Shown here one piece after another: positions 38,140 through 47,983 of a stretch of DNA of 64,000 bases; within the stretch, counting starts at the first letter, position 1, and each line of letters opens with the position of its first letter. Under the pieces are notes generated by a model. That model searched no databases. It was not told the origin of the DNA and saw only the letters and a list, made by a program, of their open reading frames with translations. The stretch comes from Burkholderia sp. TSV86. Its GTDB lineage: Bacteria; Pseudomonadota; Gammaproteobacteria; Burkholderiales; Burkholderiaceae. The translations under genes and the position numbers were made by a program. The stretch is taken from assembly GCF_001522865.1 (NCBI RefSeq), contig NZ_LOWB01000078.1, positions 162,502-226,501 of the forward strand, in the 5' to 3' direction.

Positions 38140-39261
38140 ATGACTTCCCGCTTTGATCCTACCCCATTCGCCGCCCGTTTCGATTTGCGCTTGCCGCTCG
38201 TGCAAGCGCCGATGGTCGGCGTGACGACGCCCGCGATGGTTGCGGCCGTCTCGAATGCCGGCGCGCTCGGCAGTCTCGCAGGCGGATCGTTCGCGCCCGA
38301 CAAGCTCACGGCCGAGATTGCGGCGGTGCGCGCGGCGACAAGCCGGCCGTTCGCCGTCAATCTTTTCATCCTGCCCGATGCGCATCCCGACGAGACGGCC
38401 GTGCGCCGCGCGCTCGCCGTGATCGATCCGTTGCGCGCCGCATTCGAACTGCCGCCCGGCGCGCCGCTTGCGCGTTACGCGCCGGATTTTCGCGCGCAAT
38501 TCGATGCGCTCGTCGCTGCGCGCGTGCCTGTCGCGAGCTTTACGTTCGGCGTGCTCGATCGTGCCGATGTCGAGCGGCTCAAAGCCGCGGGCACTTATGT
38601 GATCGGCACGGCCACGCATGTTGCCGAGGGGCTCGCGTGGCGTGATGCAGGCGCGGATGCAATTTGCGCACAAGGCGCGGAGGCGGGCGGCCATCGCGGC
38701 ACGTTCATCGGCGCGGCCGACGATGCGCTGATCGGCACGATCGCACTCGTGCCGCAACTCGTCGACGCGACCGGGCTGCCAGTGCTCGCGGCGGGCGGCA
38801 TCATGGACGGACGCGGAATTGCGGCCGCGCTTGCGCTCGGCGCACAGGCCGCGCAACTCGGCACCGCGTTTATCACATGCACGCAGAGCGCGACGCCGGA
38901 AGCATGGAAAGCGCGCATCGCCACGAGCAGCGATACATCGACGACGCTCACGCGCGCGGTCACCGGCCGGCATGCGCGCGGCATTCGCAATGCGTTGATC
39001 GCGCGGCTGTCGGCGCAACCCGATTCGGTGGCGCCCTATCCGGTGCAAAATGCGCTGACGCAGGAATTGCGGCAGGCAGCCGCGCGCGCGGGCGACGGCG
39101 AATATCTGTCGCTGTGGTCGGGCCAGGGCGCGCCGCTCAGCCGCAGGCGCGGCGCCACGCAAACGGCCGCTCAATTGGTCGATGCGCTCGATGCCGAATG
39201 GCGGACGGCGATTTCAAGCCGCATTAAATCTTCAACCGGCTCAACACCCTCGGCGCGATAA
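38140..39261 (+). CDS. Nitronate monooxygenase family protein
   Basis: A 373-residue FMN-binding TIM-barrel protein that oxidises nitroalkanes/nitronates. It starts with FDLRLPLVQAPMVGVTTPAM and has CAQGAEAGGHRGTF with the likely catalytic His, then PVLAAGGIMDGRG and GAQAAQLGTAFITC for phosphate binding. The ATG at 38140 follows GAGG; the upstream open frame has no family match. Its 3' end overlaps the convergent MFS gene by 38 bases. Confidence 0.9.
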   Translation: MTSRFDPTPFAARFDLRLPLVQAPMVGVTTPAMVAAVSNAGALGSLAGGSFAPDKLTAEIAAVRAATSRPFAVNLFILPDAHPDETAVRRALAVIDPLRAAFELPPGAPLARYAPDFRAQFDALVAARVPVASFTFGVLDRADVERLKAAGTYVIGTATHVAEGLAWRDAGADAICAQGAEAGGHRGTFIGAADDALIGTIALVPQLVDATGLPVLAAGGIMDGRGIAAALALGAQAAQLGTAFITCTQSATPEAWKARIATSSDTSTTLTRAVTGRHARGIRNALIARLSAQPDSVAPYPVQNALTQELRQAAARAGDGEYLSLWSGQGAPLSRRRGATQTAAQLVDALDAEWRTAISSRIKSSTGSTPSAR

Positions 39262-40432
39262 ACGCGACAAACGCCGCGCACAGTGCGACGACGGACAGCC
39301 CGATCGACAAATTGGCCGCTTGCGTGACCGCGCCGATCACGACCGGGCCGAACAGCAGCCCGAAATAAGCGAGCCCGGCAACATGCGCGAGACCTTCGGC
39401 CGCATGAATGCCTTCGACGCGCGCGGCGGCGGCGAACAGCACCGGCATCATGTTCGCGAGGCCGAGCCCCATCAGCGTGAAGCCCACGAGCGCGACGGCC
39501 GGATACGGCATCAGCAGTGCGCCGATCATGCCGATGCACGCCAGCGTCGCGCTCGCGCAGATGAGCTGCGGCGCGCCGAAACGGGCGCGCACCGCGTCGC
39601 CCGCGAAGCGCGCTGCCGCCATTCCGCCCGAAAACGCCGCATAGGCAGCGCTCGCAAGCGCCGGCGACGCGGCGACCACGTCGCGCATATAGACGGTGGC
39701 CCAGTCGTACATCGCGCCTTCCGCGATCAGCGCGACGAGCGCGATCGCGCCGAGCATCCACAACGCGGCCGAGCGCCAGCGGTTCGCGCGCGGGCCGCTG
39801 CCGTGCGCGGCGGCGTGCGGGACGTGCGGCAACACCGCCGGGCAGGCGACGGCGAGCACGATCGCGCTAATGAGCGCGGCAAGCGCGAGATGGGCGGCGG
39901 GCGCCATGCCGGCGGACAGCAGCGCGCCACCCGCCGCCGCGCCCGCCATCCCGCCCGCGCTGAACATGCCGTGCAACATCGACATGATCGGCTTGCCGAA
40001 CGCGGTTTCCACGGCGCTAGCCTCGGCGTTCATCGCGACGTCGAGCGTTGCCATCGAGAAGCCGAACAGCGCGAGCACCGTGAGCAGCAGCGCATAGGTC
40101 GGCGTGACCAGAATCAGCGCCGCGCATACGCACATCCCGGCGCCGCCCGCCAGACACGCGGTGCGCGAGCCGACGCGCGCGATCCAGCGCGCATTGGTCG
40201 TCATCGCGGCGATCGAGCCGACCGCAACCGCGAGGAGTGCGAACGACAGCAGCGCCGGCGACAGCGCGAATTTGTCGCGGACAGTCGGCACATGCACGCC
40301 CCAGGTTGCGTACATCATGCCGGCGACGAAAAAAAGCGCCATGGTCGCGGCACGCGCGCGTTGGCGCGTCGACACGGGAAGCCCGCGATGAATCGCGCAG
40401 GAAGAGGCAAGATCAGGCGACTGGTCTGACAC
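39224..40432 (-). CDS. MFS transporter
   Basis: A 402-residue inner-membrane protein with about 12 membrane helices, such as ATMALFFVAGMMYATWGVHV and LLSFALLAVAVGSIAAM. The pattern resembles the YbjJ/FucP-like group of MFS carriers. It uses a GTG start. Substrate unknown. Convergent with, and slightly overlapping, the nitronate monooxygenase gene. Confidence 0.87.
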   Translation of the reverse strand: MSDQSPDLASSCAIHRGLPVSTRQRARAATMALFFVAGMMYATWGVHVPTVRDKFALSPALLSFALLAVAVGSIAAMTTNARWIARVGSRTACLAGGAGMCVCAALILVTPTYALLLTVLALFGFSMATLDVAMNAEASAVETAFGKPIMSMLHGMFSAGGMAGAAAGGALLSAGMAPAAHLALAALISAIVLAVACPAVLPHVPHAAAHGSGPRANRWRSAALWMLGAIALVALIAEGAMYDWATVYMRDVVAASPALASAAYAAFSGGMAAARFAGDAVRARFGAPQLICASATLACIGMIGALLMPYPAVALVGFTLMGLGLANMMPVLFAAAARVEGIHAAEGLAHVAGLAYFGLLFGPVVIGAVTQAANLSIGLSVVALCAAFVAFIAPRVLSRLKI

Positions 40433-40715
40433 AGAAAACTCGTCGAAGGCAGGATGAACGGGAGGGAAACGGCTTGCAGATTACGGCGCGTTTCCACGAA
40501 GACCAGCGCCGATTCTAACGGAGCGTATGGTCCGCCGCTTGGCTGATCCGGTTGCGTCACGCGCGCGGACAAGCGATGCTGGGTTATCGGCTAGTCTCAA
40601 TGCAAACGCTGCCGCAGGTTCTGATTTGCGCGCCGCGCGCGGCGGCAGGTGCGTTGAGCTAATCACGCAGCCGGCCACATTCCCCGGCTCTTTTTTCTCT
40701 ATAAGGGTCTTCCAC

Positions 40716-41426
40716 GTGAATATTTCCGCCGTCCTACCGCTTCATTTGCTGCATCGCAATAAATTCGGCACGCTCGCCACGCAGTCTCGCCCGCTCGAAA
40801 GTACTGATGGCGCGAGCTATCCGTATCCGAGCGTCATGCCATACGCGCTCGATGCGCGCCATCGGCCCATCGTGCTCGTGAGCGGGCTTGCCGAGCACAC
40901 GCGCAATTTCATGGCCGATCCGCGCGTGGGGTTTCTCGTTGCCGACGGCCTGGGTGCCGCAACCACCGATGCAAACGAGGGCGACGTGCTCGACGCTGAA
41001 CGCGCGACGCTCGTCGGCCGCATCGAGCCGGTCGGCGCCGATGCGCACGTGGCCGCGCGCTACCTGCGCTATCACCCGGACGCCGCGCGCTATCTCGCGC
41101 TCGGCGATTTTTCGTTCTGGGCGCTGACGTGCGAGCGGCTGCGCTACATCGGCGGATTTGGCCGGATGGGCTGGCTTGATGCAGCGGCGCTCGATCCGCT
41201 CGCGCCCGTCGGTTACGACGATGAGCGCGCGTTATGGGACGAATGGGATAAGCATGTTGCATCGCAGCAACGGCGGCCCGGACTCGAACTGCTGGGCATC
41301 GATCGCTATGGCGCGGATTGGCGTTGGCGCGGAATCCGGCGGCGCACGCCATTCGATTCGCCGAAAATGGACATCGACGCGCTTGCCGCTGCATTGCGGG
41401 AAGCCGCAACTGTTTCACTGGCTTAA
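40716..41426 (+). CDS. HugZ-like heme/FMN-binding split-barrel protein
   Basis: A 236-residue protein of the pyridoxamine-phosphate-oxidase fold. The N-terminal barrel includes LPLHLLHRNKFGTLATQS and PSVMPYALDARHRPIVLVSG; the C-terminal part (about 150–236) resembles DUF2470. This layout is found in HugZ heme-degrading proteins, but heme oxygenase activity is only inferred. GTG at 40716 follows AAGGGT and gives the family start. Confidence 0.82.
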   Translation: MNISAVLPLHLLHRNKFGTLATQSRPLESTDGASYPYPSVMPYALDARHRPIVLVSGLAEHTRNFMADPRVGFLVADGLGAATTDANEGDVLDAERATLVGRIEPVGADAHVAARYLRYHPDAARYLALGDFSFWALTCERLRYIGGFGRMGWLDAAALDPLAPVGYDDERALWDEWDKHVASQQRRPGLELLGIDRYGADWRWRGIRRRTPFDSPKMDIDALAAALREAATVSLA

Positions 41427-41805
41427 AAAAGGACTTACGATTTTGAACGCTTTTGCGACAGGTTTCGTATTTAAACTAAACATGTGAAATCGTACTTTCA
41501 AAGCGAAAACCTTTCGTTTGATGAAAACTTCCAAATCGGGAGTACTGTTCGGTTGCGCACTTTGCGAGCTTAAATTATGTGCTGCAATCAACTAATCCGC
41601 TTGTAAGACTCTCAATAACTTCGGATCTAGCAGATGCTGGCCAATTCAGACAATCGAATCACAAAATACAACATTTATTTTGATGTCTCAGTATTCACCC
41701 AATTCTGTTTTGTGCTAATCTTCGATCCAATTATCCGAGGCATCATTACATTGTGATGGCAAGCCACCAAAGAGTGGTGCCATTTGGTCATATAAAAGGG
41801 AATTT
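41427..41805. other. AT-rich region upstream of second hns-like gene
   Basis: 379 bases, markedly AT-rich, no gene. A hairpin-forming stretch (GGCAAGCCAC … GTGGTGCC) lies near 41759–41782 and AAGGGAA serves as ribosome site. Probable H-NS-bound control region. Confidence 0.5.
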
Positions 41806-42099
41806 ATGTCTTCGTACAAGGATCTTCTGGCCCAGCGGGAAAAGCTGGAGAAGCAGATCGAAGAAGCTCGCTCGCGTGAATACGCTGAAGTATTGGGCGA
41901 TGTGAAACAAAAGATCGCTGATTACGGTTTTACGCTTGCCGAACTCGGCCTTAGTCGCGGTAAAGCCGGAAAAGCAGCGCGCCCCCGGGCTGGCGTCGCG
42001 GCAAAATACCGCGATCCGGAAACCGGTGCGACTTGGTCGGGCCGCGGAAAACCGCCGCGCTGGATTGCCGGCAAGAATCGCGAGCAATTCGCGATCTAA
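41806..42099 (+). CDS. H-NS family nucleoid protein (copy 2)
   Basis: A 97-residue paralogue of the protein at 7023. N-terminal coiled coil MSSYKDLLAQREKLEKQIEE and C-terminal YRDPETGATWSGRGKPPRWI with the same SGRGKPP DNA-contact loop. The two share the C-terminal domain closely but differ in the oligomerisation part, so mixed oligomers are possible. Confidence 0.9.
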   Translation: MSSYKDLLAQREKLEKQIEEARSREYAEVLGDVKQKIADYGFTLAELGLSRGKAGKAARPRAGVAAKYRDPETGATWSGRGKPPRWIAGKNREQFAI

Positions 42100-42123
42100 A
42101 CGCCAAGATTCCGGTTGTCGGAT

Positions 42124-42164
42124 CAAAAGGCCACGCCCCCTGGTGGGGAGCGTGGCCTTTTGCA
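42124..42164 (+). terminator. Terminator after H-NS copy 2
   Basis: Stem AAAAGGCCACGC / GCGTGGCCTTTT with a GC-rich loop, ending in TTTTGCATTTTT. Confidence 0.85.
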
Positions 42165-42341
42165 TTTTTAAATTAGTATCGGCTCTTAACATTTGTCATA
42201 AAATTGTCATGTTTAGTTGTAAATGAAAATGCGTTGCGTTTTTATAAGCGATTGATTTTTATAGTTTTTTTATCGAGATCTGATCGTTTTCACGTTGAGC
42301 TTGATAGAATCTCGATATCTTTCGCGTGTTTGCTAGATTTC

Positions 42342-43532
42342 ATGTCCATATTTTCAAACGACGGGGCCGGCACGGATAAACAGGCCGTTGCGCGTAAGAC
42401 CACGTTTGTCAGCATTGCGGTCAACGTGATTCTCGCAACGCTGCAGATGGTGATTGGGGTAATTGCACATTCCCAAGCGCTGGTGGCGGACGGCGTCCAT
42501 TCTTTGTCCGATCTGGTATCCGATTTCGTCGTGCTGTTCGCAAACCGGCATAGTGGTGTAGCGCCCGATGCCGATCACAATTATGGTCATAGCCGTTACG
42601 AAACCGTCGCGTCGTTCTTTCTGGGCGCGATTCTGATAGCGGTCGGCGTCGGCATGCTGTGGCGCGCGGGCGACCGGCTCGTCCATCTGGACGACATTCC
42701 CCCCGTCCATGCGAGCGCACTGGCTGTCGCGGCCGCCGTGCTCGCGTCCAAAGAGGCGCTGTTCCGCTACATGTTGCGCGAAGCGCAGCGCGTGCGTTCG
42801 GCCATGCTGGTGGCGAATGCGTGGCACGCGCGTTCGGATGCGGCTTCGTCGCTGGTCGTCGCGATCGGCATCGTCGGCAGCTTGGCGGGCGCGCGGCTGC
42901 TCGATCCGATTGCCGCGGCGATCGTCGGCTTCATGGTGGCGCGCATGGGCTGGACGTTCGGCTGGAATGCGCTGCAGGATTTGTCCGATCGCGCGATCGA
43001 CGCGGACGCGTCGGCCCAGATTCGAGCGCTGATCACGTCGACGCCGGGCGTGCGCGACGTGCACGAATTGCGCACGCGCAAGATGGGCGATTCGGCGCTC
43101 GTCGACGCGCATATCCTCGTCGATCCGCTCGTGTCGGTGTCGGAGGGGCATTACATCGCGGAGACCGCGCGTGCGCGTGTGCTTACCGATAAGCGGGTGC
43201 TCGACGCATTGATTCACGTTGATCCGGAGCACGATGTGGCGCGTAGCGCGGTGCTCGGGCTGCCGTCTCGCGAACAGATCAAGGGGCAGATCGAGGCGGT
43301 GCTGGCGGATGCGGGATTCCGCGCGAGCACGATCGATCTACATTACTTGAGCACCGGGCTCGAGATCGACATTACGCTGGCCGCCGATGCGTCCGCAAAG
43401 CAGCGCAGCGACAGTGCGGCGGCGCTTCGTCTGGATACCGAAGCGTTGCGGCGGCGCTTCGGCGCGCGGCGCATCGGCGTATCGCGTGCGCTTGCGGCGC
43501 ACGACACCGCCGTTACGGGTCGGCCGGCTTAA
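42342..43532 (+). CDS. Cation diffusion facilitator metal transporter
   Basis: A 396-residue CDF (FieF-type) inner-membrane efflux protein for divalent metal. Metal-site motifs are seen in ADGVHSLSDLVSD, DADHNYGHSRYE and NAWHARSDAASS, within six membrane helices (about 15–225). The C-terminal cytoplasmic domain (about 230–396) is longer than in E. coli FieF and seems to hold a second regulatory unit. ATG at 42342 gives the family start. The metal cannot be told from sequence. Confidence 0.88.
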   Translation: MSIFSNDGAGTDKQAVARKTTFVSIAVNVILATLQMVIGVIAHSQALVADGVHSLSDLVSDFVVLFANRHSGVAPDADHNYGHSRYETVASFFLGAILIAVGVGMLWRAGDRLVHLDDIPPVHASALAVAAAVLASKEALFRYMLREAQRVRSAMLVANAWHARSDAASSLVVAIGIVGSLAGARLLDPIAAAIVGFMVARMGWTFGWNALQDLSDRAIDADASAQIRALITSTPGVRDVHELRTRKMGDSALVDAHILVDPLVSVSEGHYIAETARARVLTDKRVLDALIHVDPEHDVARSAVLGLPSREQIKGQIEAVLADAGFRASTIDLHYLSTGLEIDITLAADASAKQRSDSAAALRLDTEALRRRFGARRIGVSRALAAHDTAVTGRPA

Positions 43533-43883
43533 TTATCCGAACGGCATCAGCCGATCGGCAACTCGGACAGATTGACGAACCGGCTACGTCAAAACGGATG
43601 CGGCTACGGCTTTCTGCAGCGAGATTGCAATCGTGTACGCCGCTGCATGCCGGTTGCTTCGATTTCGGGAGCAGGCCGATTCTCGCGCAAATGTGTTCGA
43701 CGGATTTTCCGGCGAAGTATTGCCATGCAGCCAATACGGCGATAAAGCCGTCGAGCAAGCGCAAAATCTAGCGCAAAGCGCGCACAGAAACGCGTGAATC
43801 AAATCAACGCACCAAATCCAGCCGAATCGCCGTTGCGGTACGCCAATGCCGCAACCCATCCCAAAGACGCCCAATAATCGAAA
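43533..43883. other. Intergenic region, no recognised feature
   Basis: About 350 bases between the CDF gene and the convergent Lrp gene. I see no coding family and no clear terminator. Confidence 0.4.
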
Positions 43884-44342
43884 TTAGAGCGGCAATTGCG
43901 TGTCGAACTTGATCTCGCGCAGCACCACGCTCGTGCGCACCTGGGATACCGCCGGAATCTTGAAGATCCGCTCGTGCAGAAAGATATCGTAGGCCTTGAT
44001 ATCGGGCGCGACGATCTTGAGGATGTAATCGGCCTCGCCGGTGGTGCTGTAGCACTCGGTCACTTCGGGGCAGGTGGCGATTTCCCGCTCGAACTGTTCT
44101 ACGCCGCCCTCGTTGTGGCGGGTCAAATGCACGTGTGCGAGCGCGCAAATATGAAGCCCCAGTTTCTCGCGGTCGAGGAGCGCGGTGTAACGCTGGATCA
44201 CGCCGGACTGCTCCATGTCCTTGATACGGCGCCAGCACGGCGTGCTGGAAAGTCCGACTTGATCGGAAATTTCCTGCACGGAGCGGCGCGCGTCGAGCTG
44301 CAGCAGCCGAAGGATTTTTTGCGAGAAGGTATCGAGTGTCAC
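43884..44342 (-). CDS. Lrp/AsnC family transcriptional regulator
   Basis: A 152-residue Lrp-type regulator. The HTH is near residues 19–45 (SVQEISDQVGLSSTPCWRRI) and the RAM ligand/oligomer domain follows (PEVTECYSTTGEADYILKIV). Such proteins respond to amino acids. The regulated gene is not evident; no exporter is divergently placed here. Confidence 0.92.
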   Translation of the reverse strand: MTLDTFSQKILRLLQLDARRSVQEISDQVGLSSTPCWRRIKDMEQSGVIQRYTALLDREKLGLHICALAHVHLTRHNEGGVEQFEREIATCPEVTECYSTTGEADYILKIVAPDIKAYDIFLHERIFKIPAVSQVRTSVVLREIKFDTQLPL

Positions 44343-44433
44343 CTGCGCCTCCAGGGCGGCTGCAACTATTTGCCAATGGTAGAGGCGGGTGAAAGGAAAG
44401 GCAATCCAAAGCGGTAAAATTGAGCGATATTTG

Positions 44434-45090
44434 CTAATTTTTCAGGATGCCGACGGAATTTTCCACTAAATCCCCGGATTGAGCGCTCGCCGCGGCAGAT
44501 GCTCGCGCGGTGTGCTGCAACACGCGCAGATCGGCGAGCATGTTGCAGAACAGCGCGCCTTGCTCGATCGCGTCGTCGAGCGCGATATGGGTGTGCGGAT
44601 GCGCATCGAACCAGTGCTTCGGAAAGCGCGGCTTGATCGCTTTCCGGTACGGCAGCCCCGTCAACGCGAACGCGAGTGTCTTGATATCCAGCGCCGACCA
44701 CGAAAACGGACAGCGCCCCGCGAAACGCATCATGTACCAGAACATGAACGTGAAATCGAAACCCGCGGGCATGGCGACGAATACCGGCTTGCCCGGCAAC
44801 GTTTCGACCCATTCGACATAGGCCGTGAGCGCTGCCTCGGGCGATTGCAGATCTCGCCGGCATGCGGCCCAGGCATCGGGCTGCGTCTTCCACCACGCGT
44901 CTTGCACCGGGTGCGGCGCCGCGCCTGGCAGCAACTCGAGATTCGCGGAGAACGTCGCGATCAGCGTCTTGTCTTCGGTGTACGCGGCCGAGGCGAAACT
45001 CAGCATCGAATGCGGGCCGGGAATCGGGCCGTCTGCCTCGACATCGGTGCTGACGTAGATTTCCGGGCTGGCGGCCGTGTCGGCGGTCAT
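44434..45090 (-). CDS. DEDDh 3'-5' exonuclease family protein
   Basis: A 218-residue nuclease. The first acidic pair is in [20 protein letters not shown] (Asp and Glu), the second Asp and the His/Asp pair in [11 protein letters not shown] near residues 168–178. This fits RNase T/exoribonuclease-type folds acting on DNA or RNA 3' ends; which one is unknown. It overlaps the upstream hydrolase gene by 4 bases (ATGA), so the two are co-translated. Confidence 0.85.
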   Translation of the reverse strand: MTADTAASPEIYVSTDVEADGPIPGPHSMLSFASAAYTEDKTLIATFSANLELLPGAAPHPVQDAWWKTQPDAWAACRRDLQSPEAALTAYVEWVETLPGKPVFVAMPAGFDFTFMFWYMMRFAGRCPFSWSALDIKTLAFALTGLPYRKAIKPRFPKHWFDAHPHTHIALDDAIEQGALFCNMLADLRVLQHTARASAAASAQSGDLVENSVGILKN

Positions 45091-45731
45091 TGCGCGACTC
45101 CGTCGGCGACAAACGGATTCGTGCGGCGCTCGTCGCCGAACGTCGAGACGGGGCCGTGGCCGGGCACGAACGTCACGTCGTTGCCGAGCGGCCAGAGCTT
45201 GTCCCGAATCGAGCGGATCAGGTCGGCGTGATTGCCGCGCGGAAAATCGGTGCGGCCGATCGAGCCGGCGAACAGCACGTCGCCGACGATCGCGAGCCGG
45301 TGCGCGCGGCTGAAAAATACGACGTGGCCTGGCGTATGGCCAGGGCAGTGGTAGACCTCGAGCGTTTCGTCACCGAACGAGACGGTTGCGCCGTCGTCGA
45401 GCCAGCGGTCCGGCTCGAACGACTGGGCAGCCGGAAAGCCAAGACGCTCGCTTTGCATCGGCAGCATGTCGATCCAGAAGCGTTCGTCTTCGTGTGGCCC
45501 CTCGATCGGCACGCCGTAATGCGTGGCGATCTGCTTTGCGCCCGCGCAATGGTCGACATGGCCGTGCGTGAGCAAAATCTTCTCGACCCGAACATTTTGC
45601 CGCGCGACTTCCTGCTCGATGCGCCCGAGGTCGCCGCCGGGATCGACGATGGCGGCGCGCCCCGTGTTTTCGCAGACGAGCAGCGAGCAGTTCTGCTGGA
45701 ACGGCGTGACTGGAACGAGCGTGACTTTCAT
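45087..45731 (-). CDS. Metallo-beta-lactamase-fold hydrolase (GloB-like)
   Basis: A 214-residue hydrolase. The metal-binding motif [10 protein letters not shown] is near residues 54–63, with further ligands in [26 protein letters not shown] and VPGHGP. It resembles the YcbL/glyoxalase II-like group that hydrolyses thioesters. Substrate not known. First gene of a two-gene unit with the exonuclease. Confidence 0.9.
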   Translation of the reverse strand: MKVTLVPVTPFQQNCSLLVCENTGRAAIVDPGGDLGRIEQEVARQNVRVEKILLTHGHVDHCAGAKQIATHYGVPIEGPHEDERFWIDMLPMQSERLGFPAAQSFEPDRWLDDGATVSFGDETLEVYHCPGHTPGHVVFFSRAHRLAIVGDVLFAGSIGRTDFPRGNHADLIRSIRDKLWPLGNDVTFVPGHGPVSTFGDERRTNPFVADGVAQ

Positions 45732-46356
45732 GGGCGGGCGCCGGCTAAAAGCCTCGATTGTACCGGCCGGAAAGCGCGGGCGCAGACGCTCGCCGCCTCA
45801 ATGCCGATTGTTACGCCCATAGCGAGAATCAATGGTCAAAGCCCGCCATTTGCGAAGCGGCGGTTTTCATTTATGTATAATGCCGTCCAATGCGCGTGGG
45901 AAACCACGCCGCCAGTAGGCATTCTGGAACGATTATTTGTGGCGGTTTTGCAACAAGCTCCGGGGTGCCGTCCATGCAATTGCCCGCCGATGACCGGCGG
46001 TGCATCCAGTACCGATTCGTCGGTGCTCACGTCTTATCCGGCCAGGCGCGGCGCGCCTGCTGCGGCCATGCTGCCGTGACGCCGGGTGAGGCCTATGCCG
46101 CCGTTCCTGCGCGTTTGAGTCAACGACGCGCACGAACATGGCCTTAGCCATGTTCGGTTGGCGGCATGTGGGGTCTGGTCAGGCTGCCGGGGACAGGTTG
46201 TGCCAGACGTGAAAGCTAATCAGGACGGTTGCGGCAGTACGTGAGCCGCATCCATGCAGATCGTCGCACGCGTCTTGACGCGGCGAGGATCGGTGTACCC
46301 GTCCGGGCCGCGAATATGAACGTAGCAGGCGGCCCGTCAGAACAGGCGACACGTCG
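45732..46356. other. Long region upstream of rlpA, possible leader or RNA
   Basis: 625 bases without a believable protein gene. A perfect TATAAT at 45876–45881 points rightward, and a perfect 10-bp hairpin (CGAACATGGC, loop CTTA) lies at 46133–46156 without a T run. This could be a long 5' leader of rlpA or an untranslated RNA. Confidence 0.4.
45876..45881 (+). promoter_or_regulatory. Candidate -10 element upstream of rlpA
   Basis: Exact TATAAT in a locally AT-rich stretch. The best -35-like sequence, TTGCGA at 45850, is 20 bases away, which is longer than usual. Confidence 0.35.
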
Positions 46357-46998
46357 ATGAAATTTCGATTACCGAAGCAGGTCGGGATGCTGGCCGCATT
46401 ACTCGCGCTGACAGGTTGCGCGATGCCGCCGAACGCACCGACTGCGGAGCAGACACAGCCGATGTCCGCAAAGGACGCGTTGCGCACGGCGAGCGCCTCA
46501 GGTTTAGTGAAGGACAATACGGATGTGAACGGCATGCCGCTGAGCTTCGATACCGCGCTCGCCTCGCTGCCGCCCGTCGGCTCGCAAGACGCCAAGCGTC
46601 AGTCGCTTGCGGACGCGAAGCCGCTCGATGCGGCGGACGCGTCGGGCTTCAGCCAGGTCGGCAAGGCATCGTGGTACGGCAAGGGCGACGGCTTCCACGG
46701 CCGCCGTACCGCGAACGGCGAACGCTTCAATATGAACGAACTGACGGCTGCGCATCGCACGCTGCCGCTCGCGTCTTACGTGCGTGTCACCAATCAGGCG
46801 AACGGCAAGTCCGTCGTCGTGAAGATCAATGACCGCGGGCCGTTCTCGCGCGGCCGGATCCTGGATCTGTCGTATGCGGCGGCGAAGGTGATCGGGCTGG
46901 TTCATTCGGGTATCGCGCGCGTGAAGGTTCAGGGGCTGTCGCCGGAAGAGGCCCGCGTGGCCCGCGCCGACATGCTGGCGGCGAATTCCGTCAAATAA
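46357..46998 (+). CDS. rlpA: RlpA-like septal ring lytic transglycosylase / rare lipoprotein A
   Basis: A 213-residue lipoprotein with lipobox LTGC (Cys21). The double-psi beta-barrel domain runs about 95–185: [20 protein letters not shown], then [16 protein letters not shown], with the conserved residues of RlpA. RlpA cuts peptidoglycan strands lacking stem peptides. There is no C-terminal SPOR domain, so it is a short form. A strong terminator follows. Confidence 0.9.
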   Translation: MKFRLPKQVGMLAALLALTGCAMPPNAPTAEQTQPMSAKDALRTASASGLVKDNTDVNGMPLSFDTALASLPPVGSQDAKRQSLADAKPLDAADASGFSQVGKASWYGKGDGFHGRRTANGERFNMNELTAAHRTLPLASYVRVTNQANGKSVVVKINDRGPFSRGRILDLSYAAAKVIGLVHSGIARVKVQGLSPEEARVARADMLAANSVK

Positions 46999-47035
46999 CG
47001 GCGAAGCGCGCGATTCGCGCGCCGCATCGATTGCC

Positions 47036-47068
47036 GCAAGGGCCGCTTCGTGCGGCCCTTGCTCTTTT
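47036..47068 (+). terminator. Terminator after rlpA
   Basis: 11-bp perfect stem GCAAGGGCCGC / GCGGCCCTTGC, 5-base loop, then TCTTTT. Confidence 0.85.
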
Positions 47069-47095
47069 CCGAACCCGGCCGACGGCGCGCGCCTT

Positions 47096-47983
47096 TTATT
47101 CGTCCGTTGCTTTTTTCAGCACGAGCGCCCGCGCATAGAGCGCATTGCGCGATGCGCCCGTGAGCGCTGCCGCAAGCTTCGCGGCGCTCTTGAGCGGCAC
47201 TTCTTCCAACAGCATGCTGAGCAGCGCGTCGTGCGCGCTTTGATCATCGTCGCTTTTGCGCTGCGGCGCGCCCTCGACGACGAGCGCGAATTCTCCACGC
47301 TGCCGGTTCGCATCGGCGCGCAGCCAGATTGGCCCTTCGGCCAGCGTGCCTTCGAATAATTCCTCGTGTAGCTTGGTAAGCTCGCGCGCGATCAGCAGGC
47401 GGCGCTCGCCGCCCAGCGCGGCCGCGAGCGCCTCGGCCGTCTCGACGATTCGATGCGGCGCCTCGTAGAACACGAGCGCGTAAGGATGGGTTTTCAGTTG
47501 CGCTAGCGCCGCGTCGCGCTGCCGGGCTTTCGACGGCAAGAAGCCGGCGAATGTGAACATGCCCGCCCAGCCGCCCGCGACGCTCACCGCCGCGGCCGCC
47601 GCGCTTGCGCCAGGCAACGGAATCACGCCGAAGCCGGCCGCGCGCGCCGCGTCGACGAGTTTCGCGCCGGGATCGGAGATGCCGGGCGTGCCGGCGTCCG
47701 ATACGTAGGCGATCCGTTCACCCGCGCGCAGATAGTCGACGAGCTTCAATGCGGCCGCGCGCTCGTTGTGTTCGTGGATTGCGACGAGCGGCTTCGAGAT
47801 GCCATAGCGTGCGAGAAGCTGGCCCGTGTTGCGGGTGTCCTCCGCGGCGATCCGGTCGGCGAGCGTCAGCACGTGCAGCGCGCGCAGCGTGATATCGGCG
47901 GCGTTGCCGATCGGCGTCGCGACGATGTACAGCGCGCCCGCCGGGTAATGCTGCGCGCGCGCGAGTTCAAGGAGGGAAGTCAT
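47096..47983 (-). CDS. rsmI: 16S rRNA (cytidine(1402)-2'-O)-methyltransferase RsmI
   Basis: A 295-residue SAM-dependent methylase. Motifs: [45 protein letters not shown] and [15 protein letters not shown], all typical of RsmI. ATG at 47983 is chosen as the family start; the frame is open upstream to 48139. Its start codon overlaps that of yraN on the other strand (CATG). Confidence 0.95.
   Translation of the reverse strand: MTSLLELARAQHYPAGALYIVATPIGNAADITLRALHVLTLADRIAAEDTRNTGQLLARYGISKPLVAIHEHNERAAALKLVDYLRAGERIAYVSDAGTPGISDPGAKLVDAARAAGFGVIPLPGASAAAAAVSVAGGWAGMFTFAGFLPSKARQRDAALAQLKTHPYALVFYEAPHRIVETAEALAAALGGERRLLIARELTKLHEELFEGTLAEGPIWLRADANRQRGEFALVVEGAPQRKSDDDQSAHDALLSMLLEEVPLKSAAKLAAALTGASRNALYARALVLKKATDE

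Noticed and set aside
43513..43764. 83-codon minus-strand frame between the CDF and Lrp genes
   Set aside because: Considered as an exporter remnant linked to Lrp, but no membrane protein motif could be recognised.
45890..46147. Small ORF after the TATAAT upstream of rlpA
   Set aside because: No ribosome site, odd composition, no family; treated as untranslated.
46131..46330. RNase P RNA or 6S RNA near rsmI
   Set aside because: The conserved RNase P blocks (GAGGAAAGTCCGGGCT-like and ACAGAAA-like) are absent and no 6S-like closed hairpin with a central bubble was seen.
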